DNA from: Leptasterias polaris
Lineage: Eukaryota > Echinodermata > Asteroidea > Forcipulatida > Asteriidae
Reading direction: 5' to 3'
Length of the DNA: 64,000 nt
NCBI GenBank assembly: GCA_037783415.1
Contig: JAZGTN010000047.1
Span: 1,364,001 to 1,428,000 of the forward strand
Shown here: positions 27,961 through 39,102 of the stretch, in pieces
Layout: every line of letters starts with the position of its first letter
How positions within the stretch are numbered: the stretch's first letter is position 1
The notes under the pieces: generated by a model
Databases searched by the model: none
Told to the model about the DNA's origin: nothing
The model's input: the letters and a program-made list of their open reading frames with translations, nothing else
Made by a program: the position numbers and the translations under genes

Positions 27961-28969
27961 GTATTTTGGGATTTGTTTTTAATGACGTTTAGTCAGTGAA
28001 TGAGTTCCCCTTGTACAGCATGGTACAATGCTACACAAATGTACCTGTCGGTGTCACTACTCTTTTGTTCAAATTGTAAATTATCGAATAAGTAAATGTG
28101 AGATGAAACTGGTATCAGGTTGAATCATTTAGGTTAACCACTCATCAAATCAATGTACATAAATGCCATGTACATGTACAGTTGACCAACACTTCTACAG
28201 CCACTCTGCAAGCAATGGAGTGCGCCAAGTGGAACTGTTCGTAAGTTCACCCTGGCATGTCTCCCGATAATCATAAGGTCGTTCACTCATGCGTAACGAT
28301 CTTCAATAATTGGACAAGTATCAAGTTTCATCAACGTGTATACAGTAGGCCTATATGAACGTAACACAACATGTTCAATGGACCAATGCAGAATTAACCC
28401 ACACACACAAAAATATCAAAGGATTAGGTCAAGTCTACATGTACTTAGAGAGTGAAACACAAAAAATAGTTAATAGCCTGACGTTTCGGCCCTACGAGAG
28501 TCTTTCTCGAAGGCTGAAGTAAAAGTGAAACCTTACATAATGGGAAAATGATCTTGAAACCAAATCTTCTTTTGGTTCTAAGTAAACCTAATTATGTTCA
28601 ATTTAAAATCCCATGAATAATCGGGCAAAGGTTTAGGGGATTACGTGACCGTAAGTCGGGAAAGCAGTACAAATGTTGTTCAAATAACTTCCAAATAACG
28701 ACCGTGGTAACTTGATACTTACAATTGAGAAGATACATGTAGGATGTCAAATAGCCACGAATAAATGTTTTTCTGTGAAATGCGATAAATGATAAACAGT
28801 TCTACCTGACATACATGTACCATGTAATATTGCCGGGGAGGGAATCCCATTACCATGAAAACAGAAAATAATACTGTTTTTGCACACGGAGCTACCAGCA
28901 AATATTCAATCAGTTTAAAACAAAAGAAACTATTTAAAAATAAATAGATCATCTAGATAGAAATCAATG

Positions 28970-29282
28970 AATACAGGCCAGTGAATTTAGCATCGAGCCT
29001 GTAAACTCATGACTGGACAAGTTGGCGGTCTTGTGTTTGTGTTCAAATGTTGACTTTCAGTCTGATTAAAGTATAATTTGTTTTGCTTATTGAAGGTTTA
29101 TACAAATGCCATCAATCCGCTCTTCAATGCTTTTTTGATTCAAAAAAAGTTCAATTGTTAAATAGGCATTTTTTAAGTTCTTATTTCAATTCTGGTCTTG
29201 TACATTAACTTCTGGTTCAGTAAACACTACGAGCAACCAGCCCTGTGGTGTTGTGGGTTTTTACCCCAAATTCGAGCCCTGT
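28970..29282 (-). mobile_element. CAGGGCTCGAATTT family, diverged copy
   Basis: The right end CCAAATTCGAGCCCTG and interior CTGGACAAG, GTTCAAATGTTGACTTTCAG and CTGATTAAAGTATAATTTG are diverged from 51-424 on the opposite strand. The left end is AGGCCAGTGAATTTAGCATC-like. Confidence 0.6.
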
Positions 29283-29505
29283 GAATAACCGATGCTAGAC
29301 TTCCAAGCCTTTGACCTCTCAAATACCGGCTACCAACTGAGCTTACCAGCCCTTACTGTACATGTATAATGGTGGGCGGTTCACTCGCATTGTACTCGTA
29401 TAATGCCAATCGTTTTTTGGCTCTGTGGGACCAGGTCAGATCCATAGAAACTTTATCTACAGCTATAATCCAGGAATCGTTAACCATAACTGGGTAATAG
29501 AATAC

Positions 29506-30360
29506 AGGGCTCGAATTTGGGAAGAAAATCCACAAGACCAAACCACATATTTCAATTTTTTTTTGTAGCTCAGAATTTTTAATGGACAATAATTTTTTGA
29601 GTAAGACCAAAAGACATGAAATAGACTGTGCAAGTCTCGCGCGCATTCGAACTTCCGGGACCATAGTGGTCCCAACCATATGGAGTTTTACGTGGGCGAG
29701 ATTTTGTTTCGTCAATTATTTTAGTTTAACGTAGTTTATGACCTAGAAAATTATACATGTTGTTGGGAATGTAATACTAAGTGATAACAAAATATGAAAG
29801 TAAAACCAATTCAACAATATAACGAAGAAAACCCAAGAATTAAACTTGACCTCAGCTTCCGGTTATTGCAAAAAATTAAGAATTTTGTGCTCGCCTCCGA
29901 TCATAAAACTTACGTAAACGCTTGTTTTGGATGCGCAATTATAATCGCCAGATGCTGTAATTGCAAAGCAAACCCTTTTCATTGCAGTCTATGGTTGTTG
30001 AGGCGTCAGCATCCTCTTTAAACTGCGATACGGGTCCATTTAAGACCCGTTTGACCTTCATGAATCCGCGTAAGGGGTTTCTAAAAAGTTAACATCAAAT
30101 AGGCATCCTTGTCACAGAGTTTTAATTTGTTTTCAATAATAATATACACACTATTGTAATTTTTTTTTCAAAAGCTAAACCTTTTCATAAAATTGTAATG
30201 ATTAATTTTTGTTGTTCAGATTTTGTCATGAGATATAATTTAAAACAAAGATTTAATTTCAGAAATAAAATTTTTCTTCGTTTGACGTGTTTTCTCGTTC
30301 GGATACGCGCGAGACTTGCACAGTCTATTACCAGAATTAAAATGACAGCACAGTATACAA
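29506..30360 (+). mobile_element. CAGGGCTCGAATTT family copy split by a fold-back element
   Basis: Begins CAGGGCTCGAATTTGGGAAG and AAATCCACAAGACC, then is interrupted by the element at 29621-30328. The matching right end was not located with confidence. Confidence 0.5.
29621..30328. mobile_element. Element with AATAGACTGTGCAAG ends (about 708 bp)
   Basis: Inverted ends ATAGACTGTGCAAGTCTCGC at about 29622 and GCGAGACTTGCACAGTCTAT at about 30308. Only small frames inside. Confidence 0.7.
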
Positions 30361-30829
30361 ACTGTTTTTATTTGAACTAAGCATTAAATGGAAGGTATAG
30401 GTTTTGTAATCACTCTTGAAATTAATGGCCATTCAAACTTAACAGATAGGTTGCAGTATGACGTAAATCGGCCATCTAGGATTGAAAACAATCGAACGGT
30501 TCCAAAAACGAAAGGTATACTTTGCCTTTAGTAGAAGATAAATCTTATTTGTCTTCTGGGTAAGACACTTTGATACTCAAACAGAAACTTGAAAGATATT
30601 AATCAGACTCAATAAAAGTCAGCATTTAAACATCATTTTTTGAATGCGGATATTGAATTGATAAACATGAGTTTATTGGTTCAATGCTTTAATCACTGGC
30701 CTTACGAAAGTGATCATCAAGTGTTAATTTTGAGCCCTACAAGAAAACAGAAGCAGCTGGGATCACATATTGGGCCACAAAATAAATGTATGAGAAACAA
30801 AAAATACCTAAAATATTATAAATAGGTAC

Positions 30830-31200
30830 ATCCGTTTCCCTAAACACTGATCTGCTGGCCAAATGCCAGTCAAAACACCCGAGAACCTGTCAAAATTCTC
30901 TCCAAGCATAGTGTTAGCCAGAGGGGTGTCTGGGTGTCTTTTGGACGCCCTGTTTTAAATTTGGACACCCTGTTTCATCTGTCATTTACATGTAAATGTA
31001 TTGTAAGTGAACAATTTGGACACCCAGTTTTTAAATTTCCAGCAGATTTGGACACCCTTTTACCAAATCCTGTCAAAATTCTCTCCAAGTGATCATCTAC
31101 ATGTAGCTGGCTAGCTCAGTGTTGATGGACAAGTGCAAAAGCTGACAGAGCAGTGAAATGAAAAGCTAACTGGTCCTGCTGGCTGTCACTGAACAAGTTC
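30830..31200 (+). mobile_element. CAGCGTTTTCCCTTAACAC element, copy 3, interrupted
   Basis: CTGCTGGCCAAATGCCAGTC, ACACCCGAGAACC and, later, AACTGGTCCTGCTGGCTGTC match the ends of the family. TGTCAAAATTCTCTCCAAG occurs at both about 30889 and 31072, so the 180 bp between them (with GGACACCC motifs) looks like an insertion with a duplicated flank. Confidence 0.55.
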
Positions 31201-32352
31201 AGGGCAAATCCTGCAGGTAGTTTGTGCACATGCTCATAGTACTCAAATAACCATTATTCTTACTAAGCATACAAGAATTTGGACCGTCAACCACCACTGC
31301 ACAATCACAAAACACAACATCAAAGGTTGGAATGCCAATCCCTCTGATTTATCTGTACAAGATCCAAATAAGGCTTTCTGGGTACCAAACAAGGTGTGTT
31401 GAGTACCAAATAAGGTGTGTTGGGTATCATATAAGGGAAGGTGGGCATATTATTATTTCCAATGAATGGGTTGGAGTAGGAAATCGTCCAACCCAATTGT
31501 CATCACCCCCTAATGACACCAGGAAGTGCTTCTGTGGGTCTGATACACTTCATGGAGGTGTATGGCAGCATTGAAATGTCTCTGTACTGTCAGAATTGGA
31601 GTTACATCTTTGCGAGGGCAAGGGTAATTTCATTTTGCAACTTAGGGCATTTCTATCGGAAAATCTTAAAGTCTATGAGAAAATAATTTGAAGGGGCATC
31701 AAGGGTAAGACCAGGGGCAACAGAGGCCCATGCAATTACGAGCCTTTACGGTGTTTCCCCCTGCCCATTCAAATGTGTGGCGGCCTAGCCTCTCTACTCT
31801 CAGTGACCACCTTGCTAACTTGTTTTTATCAATCACCACTAACATGACTGATCGCCACTTCAATGTGAAGACTTGCCATAAAGAAAATACTTTTCAAAAA
31901 GTGTATGTTTGTGTCACGAATGAGGTTGAAATCATCCCGGCTCATGCATTTGTAATTTTTAATCCATACGCCGCTTCGTGAAACAGTGAGTCAGTGACAA
32001 CATTTTAAAAAGGTAAATCTTTACAAGATGAGAAGTACATAGGCCTACATGTTTGAGAAAACTACTAATATACTTTATGCACGATTTGTTTGGCTGTCGA
32101 GTTGTACAGTACATGTATAGTGCATTTGCCATTTCGTGCCAAGTGCTAAAGTTACTGGACTCTGGCCAATAGTCCAGTCATGCCAGTGGGGTACATGTAA
32201 TTTTAGCTCCGTTTTCAAATGAAAATAACAGATTAAAGTAAAACATGATTGATGTTGAAAAACATTCCTTTCAAAGTAAAACAAAATATGTAAAAAGGAG
32301 CCTTTCTGGATATGGCTTGTTTATTTAACACAACTAGGACTCACCTTTAACA

Positions 32353-33101
32353 CTAGCCTGGCGTACATTGTCTAGCAAAAACTGCTACGGGTACGGGCTA
32401 GTAAACACGAAAGCTCTCAACATGCCCTGTGGGCTACTAAAAACAGTCCAACCTACTTGTTTAAAATTCTCATATTTCCTCCTTTTCAGATGAATGATAA
32501 ATTCAAAATGAGTAAAATTGATTTTTTAGTGTGTAAAATTTAACTTCATTTTACCACAAGCTGGTTGCGATTGTTAGCATTAATGTACATCAGAAACAAA
32601 ATGACAAATATGTTTAAAATCTGGGCTACTGCAAGGGCAAGTTAAAGGTGCTGTAAATGTTTGGTAATTGGAACCTACTGATTGTGTTATCCTATATAAA
32701 TGTAGGTATACACATAGATATACAATAAAACTAACCTTTGAAAATTTCACTTCAAAAGGTGGTCGCGTTTTTGAGATATCACCGAAAAACCGGAGCGAAT
32801 ATTTCCACGCAGGAAGAATATTCCCTATAGGAATACACCGTCTGAGAAGCGTTACGGCCATAACGCTTCTCAGATTCAAATTTTGGGGGATAAAAAGTGA
32901 TATATTTTTCCATAACCGCAGTACTTCGAAAAGAAAAGTTTCTCAAAATGCATTATACTATCCAAAGCTACTGTACTTCTTGCCAAGTAAGTTTTTATTG
33001 CCATTAATTTTCATAGTCATTACCAAACGTATACAGACCCTTTAAACGCTCAGTTTACTAGCCTGGTGGGCTACTCTCCTAAAACTTAAGCGCAAGGCCT
33101 G
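32353..33101 (-). mobile_element. AGTAGCCCACC repeat, copy 3, with TTAA insertion
   Basis: Runs from CTAGCCTGGCGTACATTG to TTAAGCGCAAGGCCTG, the opposite orientation to 5491-6180. It lacks the hAT-like insert of copy 1 (CATTGTCTAGCAAAAACTGC is uninterrupted) but carries a TTAA element at 32646-33041. Confidence 0.75.
32646..33041. mobile_element. TTAA-flanked MITE (396 bp)
   Basis: Ends AGGTGCTGTAAATGTTTGGT and ACCAAACGTATACAGACCCT, flanked by TTAA at 32642-32645 and 33042-33045. An inner palindrome GAAGCGTTACGGCCATAACG lies near 32850. Related by its ends to 43224-43600. TTAA targeting suggests piggyBac or Kolobok mobilisation. Confidence 0.85.
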
Positions 33102-33609
33102 ACATCCTCCCTTTAAAGATGTTTTCCTCTTGTATAATGTAGCTGAAATCCAACTCATCTGAATCACACTTTCATCTGTCAACAACTCATCTGCTGCTAC
33201 CTAGACTTCCTAACCAGCCCACAGACAGAGTCAATAAAAAACTTATACACACACTGCAAGGAGTAAGATAAGAGCCAAACAAACAGACTATTTTCTTGAC
33301 TTGCAAAGCCAGTCTATTAAGCCAGTGGGCAAGAATTGTATTCATTATGTTTGGTGGAATGGATTTCAACGATGCCAGAATAGCCAAGTACCAAGCGAAT
33401 TTAGTGCCTGATCAATGTATAGTCCGTAGCCACCAGCCTGACTAGCAATCACAATACAATTACTTGCTGAAGGGAAAATGCATTGGGATTGATTTTTGTT
33501 GCTTGCCCATTTCCTGTTCAATACGTACTGGATAGTACAAAATAGAGTCTTCTGCAATAAAGAAACACTAGCCTGACGTGGAAACACAAGACAACAGTGC
33601 TCCGGGCTG

Positions 33610-33613
<4 letters not shown>

Positions 33614-33641
<28 letters not shown>
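33614..33641 (+). repeat. Poly-A run (about 27)
   Basis: Uninterrupted A tract between a CAGGCTAGTGTTTC-like flank and the SINE-like module. It may be a retrotransposon tail. Confidence 0.7.
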
Positions 33642-33643
<2 letters not shown>

Positions 33644-33699
33644 CACACACCTGAATAAAACTATATTATGTTTTTTATGTGATTGGAGCAAAATAAATT

Positions 33700-33830
33700 T
33701 TAATGTTTTTTTGTTGAACAAGGAAAAATTGACTACAACTGGACTTGAACCTGCGACCTCCAGATTAACAAACTTGTACTCTACCAACTGAGCTATCTAG
33801 CCCTTGTTGGCGGCCTCCCTACATGTATTT
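33700..33830 (-). repeat. tRNA-derived SINE-like module, minus strand
   Basis: GGACTTGAACCTGCGACCTC and CCAACTGAGCTATCTAGCCC, with the usual flanks GTTGAACAAGGAAAAATTG and CGGCCTCCCTA. Same family as 15366 and 17035. Confidence 0.65.
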
Positions 33831-33849
33831 TTCTAACTTTGTTTGGGGG

Positions 33850-35190
33850 CGCCATACATACAGTACATACATCACAAGCCATTGATGATTAATCATTTAT
33901 TAATGAAAAAAAACCTGTAATTTGCAAATAACAATGCTTAGGACAATGTAAATCCAAATGCTCTGCTTGTCTATTATAGGCTGGTCACATTTACATAGTC
34001 AAGCGTACTGCTGACTAGCCCAGGGGACTAGCCCTGGGAATAGAGCTGGGGACTAGCGCTGGGGGCTTGTCAGGGGAACAAATTAGTGCAAGGCCTAAAG
34101 GACATAGTGTAGACATATATATGTACACTGTACATTATTGTACTTGTGCATTACTTTACTCGGCGCATGCTCAGTGTCACATCTTATCTAGGAAATGAGG
34201 AAATGGTAATTAACATTAAAGGAAGACTTGTCGTTTAATATTGAAATGGCTGACCACAATTGATTTTGTACAGTGTTTTTCAGTTTTTAAGTCACCCTTA
34301 CCCAAGAAAAAGTGAATTTAATCAAATTAACAATTAATATATTATTACACAGGCTTTGTATTTGGAGCTCATTAACTCATAATTAGTGTAACTCAATAAG
34401 ACCAACTCATACCTTAAAATGCCACAACAGTGACATTTGGAGGCTAGGCATACACATGCCTAGACACGTTAGAAGTATTGTTACAAGAGTAACCCCCAGC
34501 ACAGTGGTTGTTGATGCTGAATGGTCAGAAAAGGAGCGTTCACTGTGTATTGTGTACATGTAGATATGAAATCACCACAAGATATCATTGCAGTTTTACA
34601 CAGGATGGCATAGTCACATGTAGTTTACCTACCATTCGAAACAAGGGCCTAATTTCATAGAGAGCCTGCTTAAAGAATATATTGAAAAATTCTGCTTAGC
34701 AAAACTAAGCAGGGAACCAGTCACAAACTGTACACATGACATGGTACTTACTTTGGCTGGTAATACTTTTCAGCAAGGATTAGGCCAAATAAAATAAAAA
34801 TACCAGTTGATCGTCCTGATTTTTCCAAAAAGGAGGATGAGGGCCTTTTTATTTTTTATTTTTTATTTTTTTTCCAAGATGGCCGCCAAGTATTTCAATT
34901 CAAACAGGCCACCAATTTTTCAGTTTGAAATCACCGCTTACATCAAAAATTTAAATATATATGTCAAGGGTGGATTAAAAATACAAAAAAAAATTCTTTT
35001 GGGGGGGGGGGAAATAAAATAAAAAAAATAAAAACAAAAAGGATGCGGCCTCAAAAAAGGATGCGGGCGGGGACGATCAACTGGTATTTTTTTTTTACTT
35101 GGCCTTATTGCTTGGTGCTTAGAAATTGTTTGCACTGTGCACTCATCACATGATGTCATTTTGCAAGCTGGTATTTTATCTTATTAAACA
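33850..35190. other. Gene-less stretch with partial MITEs
   Basis: About 34647-34795 is a partial GGGCCTAATTTCATAG MITE; TACCAGTTGATCGTCC (34800) and GGACGATCAACTGGTA (35072) form the ends of a fold-back element of about 290 bp with G-run and A-run interior. Nothing coding seen. Confidence 0.5.
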
Positions 35191-35194
35191 AAAC

Positions 35195-35300
35195 TACAGA
35201 AGATGATATTGAATGGTGAGACAGTAGGAGGGTTGACTGTGGTGTGTACATGTAGATGCAGGTCTGATATTTGGTTCCAAAATAGTATTTAACAATATTA
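35195..35300 (+). repeat. GATGATATTGAATGGT repeat, outlying copy
   Basis: AGATGATATTGAATGGTGAG, ACAGTAGGAGGGTTGACTGT and TAGATGCA match the cluster at 50090-51110. Confidence 0.7.
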
Positions 35301-35301
35301 C

Positions 35302-36231
35302 AGGGCTTGAATTTTACACTGGACCACAGTAAACTTTTGACCGAACAAGTCCGGCGGTCAGTTTTTTTTTAAATTGAATATTAATTAAGAATAACATACC
35401 TCACTGTGTAACATCTTGAACAAAAAATATGTTCAAATGTTGACTTTAGGTCTGATAAAATACCTTTTAGCTCTACCGAGTAATGAAAACATGAAGTAAT
35501 AGTACTTAATACCCATAACAGGGATGAGAGTCATTGCTGGCAAAAAGTCTGAAACTACACATGTACATGTTGGATCCAAATTTTAGGACGTACACTGGCC
35601 TATCTTGAAATTATGGTGTTTCTACTTTGTGGTAACCCCTAGGGAGGCTTTGGAATTCAAAAGGCTTTTTTAGGAACAGTGTGTCCTAAGCACTAGTGAA
35701 GTAGATCAAAGGGCAGTCTTTCTTTTATGTGGAAAATGAAAGGCTTTTTTTATTCACCAGGCTGACATAAAAGGTCTGAATTCAGACAAAAGTCTGACAA
35801 ATCTCATCCCTGCCATAAAGACAAATGAAATCAATTTTCTCCAACAAGTCTTTAGCGCTTGTTCAAATAAAACCAGTTAACTTAAATGCATGTTAAACTG
35901 GTTCAGGATTTTGTTTTCTTAATTTGATTCTGAAATTGGTCTTGAAAAAAGAATTCTGGTCCAGTAAACATTTTAAGCCACAAGCCCAGGGCCTAATTTC
36001 ATAGAGTTGCTTAGGCAGAGAATGTTCCTTAACCATTTTCTGCTTTATAGCATAAATGAGCGCAGGACACCAGTCACAAATTGTACATGTGACATGGTAG
36101 TTTGGTTGGTAACCTTATTCTGGTAAGCATAATGTTGTTGTGCTTAGCTACTTTTTGTGCTTAAGCAGCTCTATGAAATTGGGCCCTGGAGTCTTGTGGA
36201 ATTTTCCCCAAAATTCAAGCCCTACAACAAG
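35302..36231 (-). mobile_element. CAGGGCTTGAATTT family copy with nested MITE
   Basis: Inverted ends CAGGGCTTGAATTTTACACT and CAAAATTCAAGCCCT. Interior as in 51-424 on the other strand but longer, and interrupted by 35989-36186: the family's ACAAGCCCTG/TAGTCTTGTGG junction is split exactly there. Confidence 0.7.
35989..36186. mobile_element. GGGCCCAATTTCATAG MITE nested in a CAGGG element
   Basis: Ends GGGCCTAATTTCATAGAGTT and AGCTCTATGAAATTGGGCCC; interior as in 17334-17522. Its host is continuous at this point in 51-424 and 20102-20472. Confidence 0.8.
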
Positions 36232-36269
36232 TGCAATACATTGTATTTTTTAGATAAGTAAATATTTAA

Positions 36270-37131
36270 CCCTTTAGCCCTCATACCGCCCGCAGGCGCC
36301 CTGCCTATTACTCCGCATACCGCCCGCAACCGCCCTCGAAGTTTGACAAGTTGTATTGAGCGTTTTACACATGAGATTAAAATGCAGCAAACGGCCGTTG
36401 ATAGAGCGCGATTTCAAGATGACAATAGTCCAAAAATAGCACATGGTCCCCATAAGAAAAAATGACTCTATCCACCTCCAAATGTTCAAAGGTCGGAAGT
36501 CCTAGCCAACGCATGTGAAGCACAACGGGAAGCTGTTCGTGCTCAGTGTAGTGCGTACCGTATTGTACGTACCACGCACACGCGCAATGTACACAGTATG
36601 AGTAATGGCGGCCTTCCGCTTGTTTCACGATAATTTCATTGGCGTTTTGACATACGTAATACCGTGATTTGCAAGGATTTTACGTAGAGTTGTAGGTAAA
36701 GAAGTTATCTGTTGATAATAGAGGCATTATTTTTCAATTCCAAAGGTATGTTGTGTGTAATTTCAATCACTTTTGTATCTTTTTTTGCGCTTTGAGATGA
36801 CATTGCAGTTGAGAAAATTTTGTGTGCAGATTTTTCCACGTATAACGAACGCAAACAGTGTTTTCAATTTTTTGTTGATCTGTGTAAATGTTTCCAACCT
36901 AAAAGCTTCAATTTGGGAAAGCAAACAAAACAACTGTGAAAATCATTCAAAACACAATTTCATTCTCTTCAAAATAAACTCAACTTGTAACACAACAAAA
37001 TAATCACAACGAAAGTTATCTAAAGTTTTCTAGGTACGGCCGAAAATCTGGTGAATTTTCATGGCGCGCTGAGGAGTAATGAGTAATGACGTATATGTTT
37101 AATATTAATAACGCGTGAGTGCTAAAAAGGG
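36270..37131. mobile_element. TTAA-flanked element with CCCTTTAGC ends (862 bp)
   Basis: TTAA + CCCTTTAGCCCTCA on the left and TGAGTGCTAAAAAGGG + TTAA on the right. TTAA duplications with CCCTTT ends are characteristic of piggyBac-like elements. A GGCGGTATGCGGAGTAAT-like motif repeats near the left end. No transposase frame of useful length. Confidence 0.75.
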
Positions 37132-37139
37132 TTAAAGAG

Positions 37140-38738
37140 AAATTCTACACATTATTACAATATTAGACACCAAATTTAATAACGAATTCAAAAATCATGC
37201 AATTAACTTCAAAAGCAGTGAGGGACATACATGAGACGAGTATCTCATTTTGAGTAAATAAATAAGATACAGAAAAGTGATTGAAAAAGTGGCAGTCAGA
37301 TACGAAAATGTTACCCTGCATTTGTTATTTTATTAGATTTAGAATACACAGACAGAGCATGGTTCCTGCACCAATTCTACCTACATCATGTAGTCAGGGT
37401 AGTACATGCTGCAACCAACTTATTCAAATTTTTGTCAACAACAAGTCGGCCATTCCAAACTGGGGCGGCAACGCACAGCAGGTCGCACGGTGGTGGTGCA
37501 TAACAAAAATTGTTTTTTAGTGACTATTGTCTAAAATAATTGTGGTGTGGATTGTGAGACCACTGCCTGGCATGATCACAGATGAGATGATGAAGTCGGC
37601 AAAGTCGGGAGACCGCAATATGAACATTTTACGGCACATAACTTCTTCTGTTTGAGGCAAAGTTAACCTAAACTGAAATTAACAAAATGACTTTTAAATA
37701 CTGACCTTATAAACAACTCCTTCCTTAAGGATTGACTCTATCCTATTTTCAACAAATCTGCTTTTTAAACCTGAGGAAAAACTACTGCAACCGAAGATTC
37801 AACGTTGAAAGTTGATGTGTATTATATTAACGGGCGGGGCTACTGAAATGGGTTTCTCTTTCAGAGGCGTGTTTTCATTGGTCAATCATAAAACAATCAT
37901 TTTGAGCAATTCATTTAACACAGGTGATAAAATATAACTTATCACTTTAATTAAATCACTATCATTATAATTTTATCAAGACTATATTTTCAATTAACTA
38001 TTATTACTTTTAGATTATCAATGACTTATTTTATGCAAGCAAAGTGTAGATATAGTTCATCCAATCAAAACTGTTTTTATGAATGATTTGTCTACTAAAT
38101 AGAGGGCGCACTCTTGAACAGATCTTCGAAACATGTGGTTTTTCACCTTTTATTTTATGTAGCACGCAGGTGTTCGTCTTTTATTTCCATTTCCCCTTTC
38201 GGAGAAAACAAAATAACTACGCCCATGATACAAAAATTCATGGAAACCGACCACGGGCTTTCCAATAGTAATAAAATTGAGCTATTGCGTATGTAATTAA
38301 GCTAAAAAGAATTGCTTTTATTGTAAATATCTGGAAAAGAAATGAAACATTTTAACTAACAAAAACCTTAAAAATTATTTAAATTTTTAAAAGTTTGTTA
38401 TGAAAAAAATGTCGAGGAAATTAAGAAGGAGGCATTGGTACATTTTCCCCAAATTATGCAACAAATCAATGTCCTTAATTTGTACATTCTCCCAAATGAA
38501 ATAAGTGGGCGGGTCCAGAGGCTAACAACGGTGACTGAAATAGTAAACTAGCTATGACCTTACAGCGTATATTTTACGCAGAGTGATAGTACTATCGCCT
38601 AGAGCATAAGGTGAATCGGCGCTAGTATTAGAGCACAGACTGATATGGCTAGTTTAATATTACTGATTGCATAATACATGAGCTTAATGCGGAAGTAAAG
38701 ACACATAATTTATTTTTCACCGCATATTTTCAGACAAA
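37140..38738. other. Region upstream of the C6orf89-like gene
   Basis: AT-rich to about 38.5 kb. The last 200 bp before the ATG are where a promoter would be expected, but no TATA box or other decisive element was seen. Confidence 0.35.
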
Positions 38739-39102
38739 ATGGCACCCATAGAGGAAGATTTGTACGATGCCTTAGTAGAAGATGTAAACAATCTCCGTCA
38801 ACTCGGAAAAACATGGGGTTTGGACGACGCAGACATCGACAACTGTTTTGAAAGAGCTGTGAAGGGCGAAGAAAACGGAGCAAAACCAAGACAACCTCGC
38901 AAAAAAAGAAGCCGCGTATGCCGATGTTTTGGGATTTCGGTTTTGTGTTTTGTTGCATTGATTGCTACCGGGTATTGTTTGGTGAATCTGCACAAACCAA
39001 CCGAGCTTTTTATGATGCGACAGGCGCAGAAATTTATGTATCCTATAATGAGGGCAATTCGCCATTATTCTCTACCATTGAGAGATGCATTTGATCTGTC
39101 TG
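38739..39102 (+). CDS. C6orf89-like exon 1 (residues 1-122): cytosolic part and membrane anchor
   Basis: ATG in the context AAAATGGC. It encodes MAPIEEDLYDALVEDV, the basic stop-transfer flank and the hydrophobic anchor. Donor GTGAGT at 39103; leaves phase 1. Confidence 0.87.
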
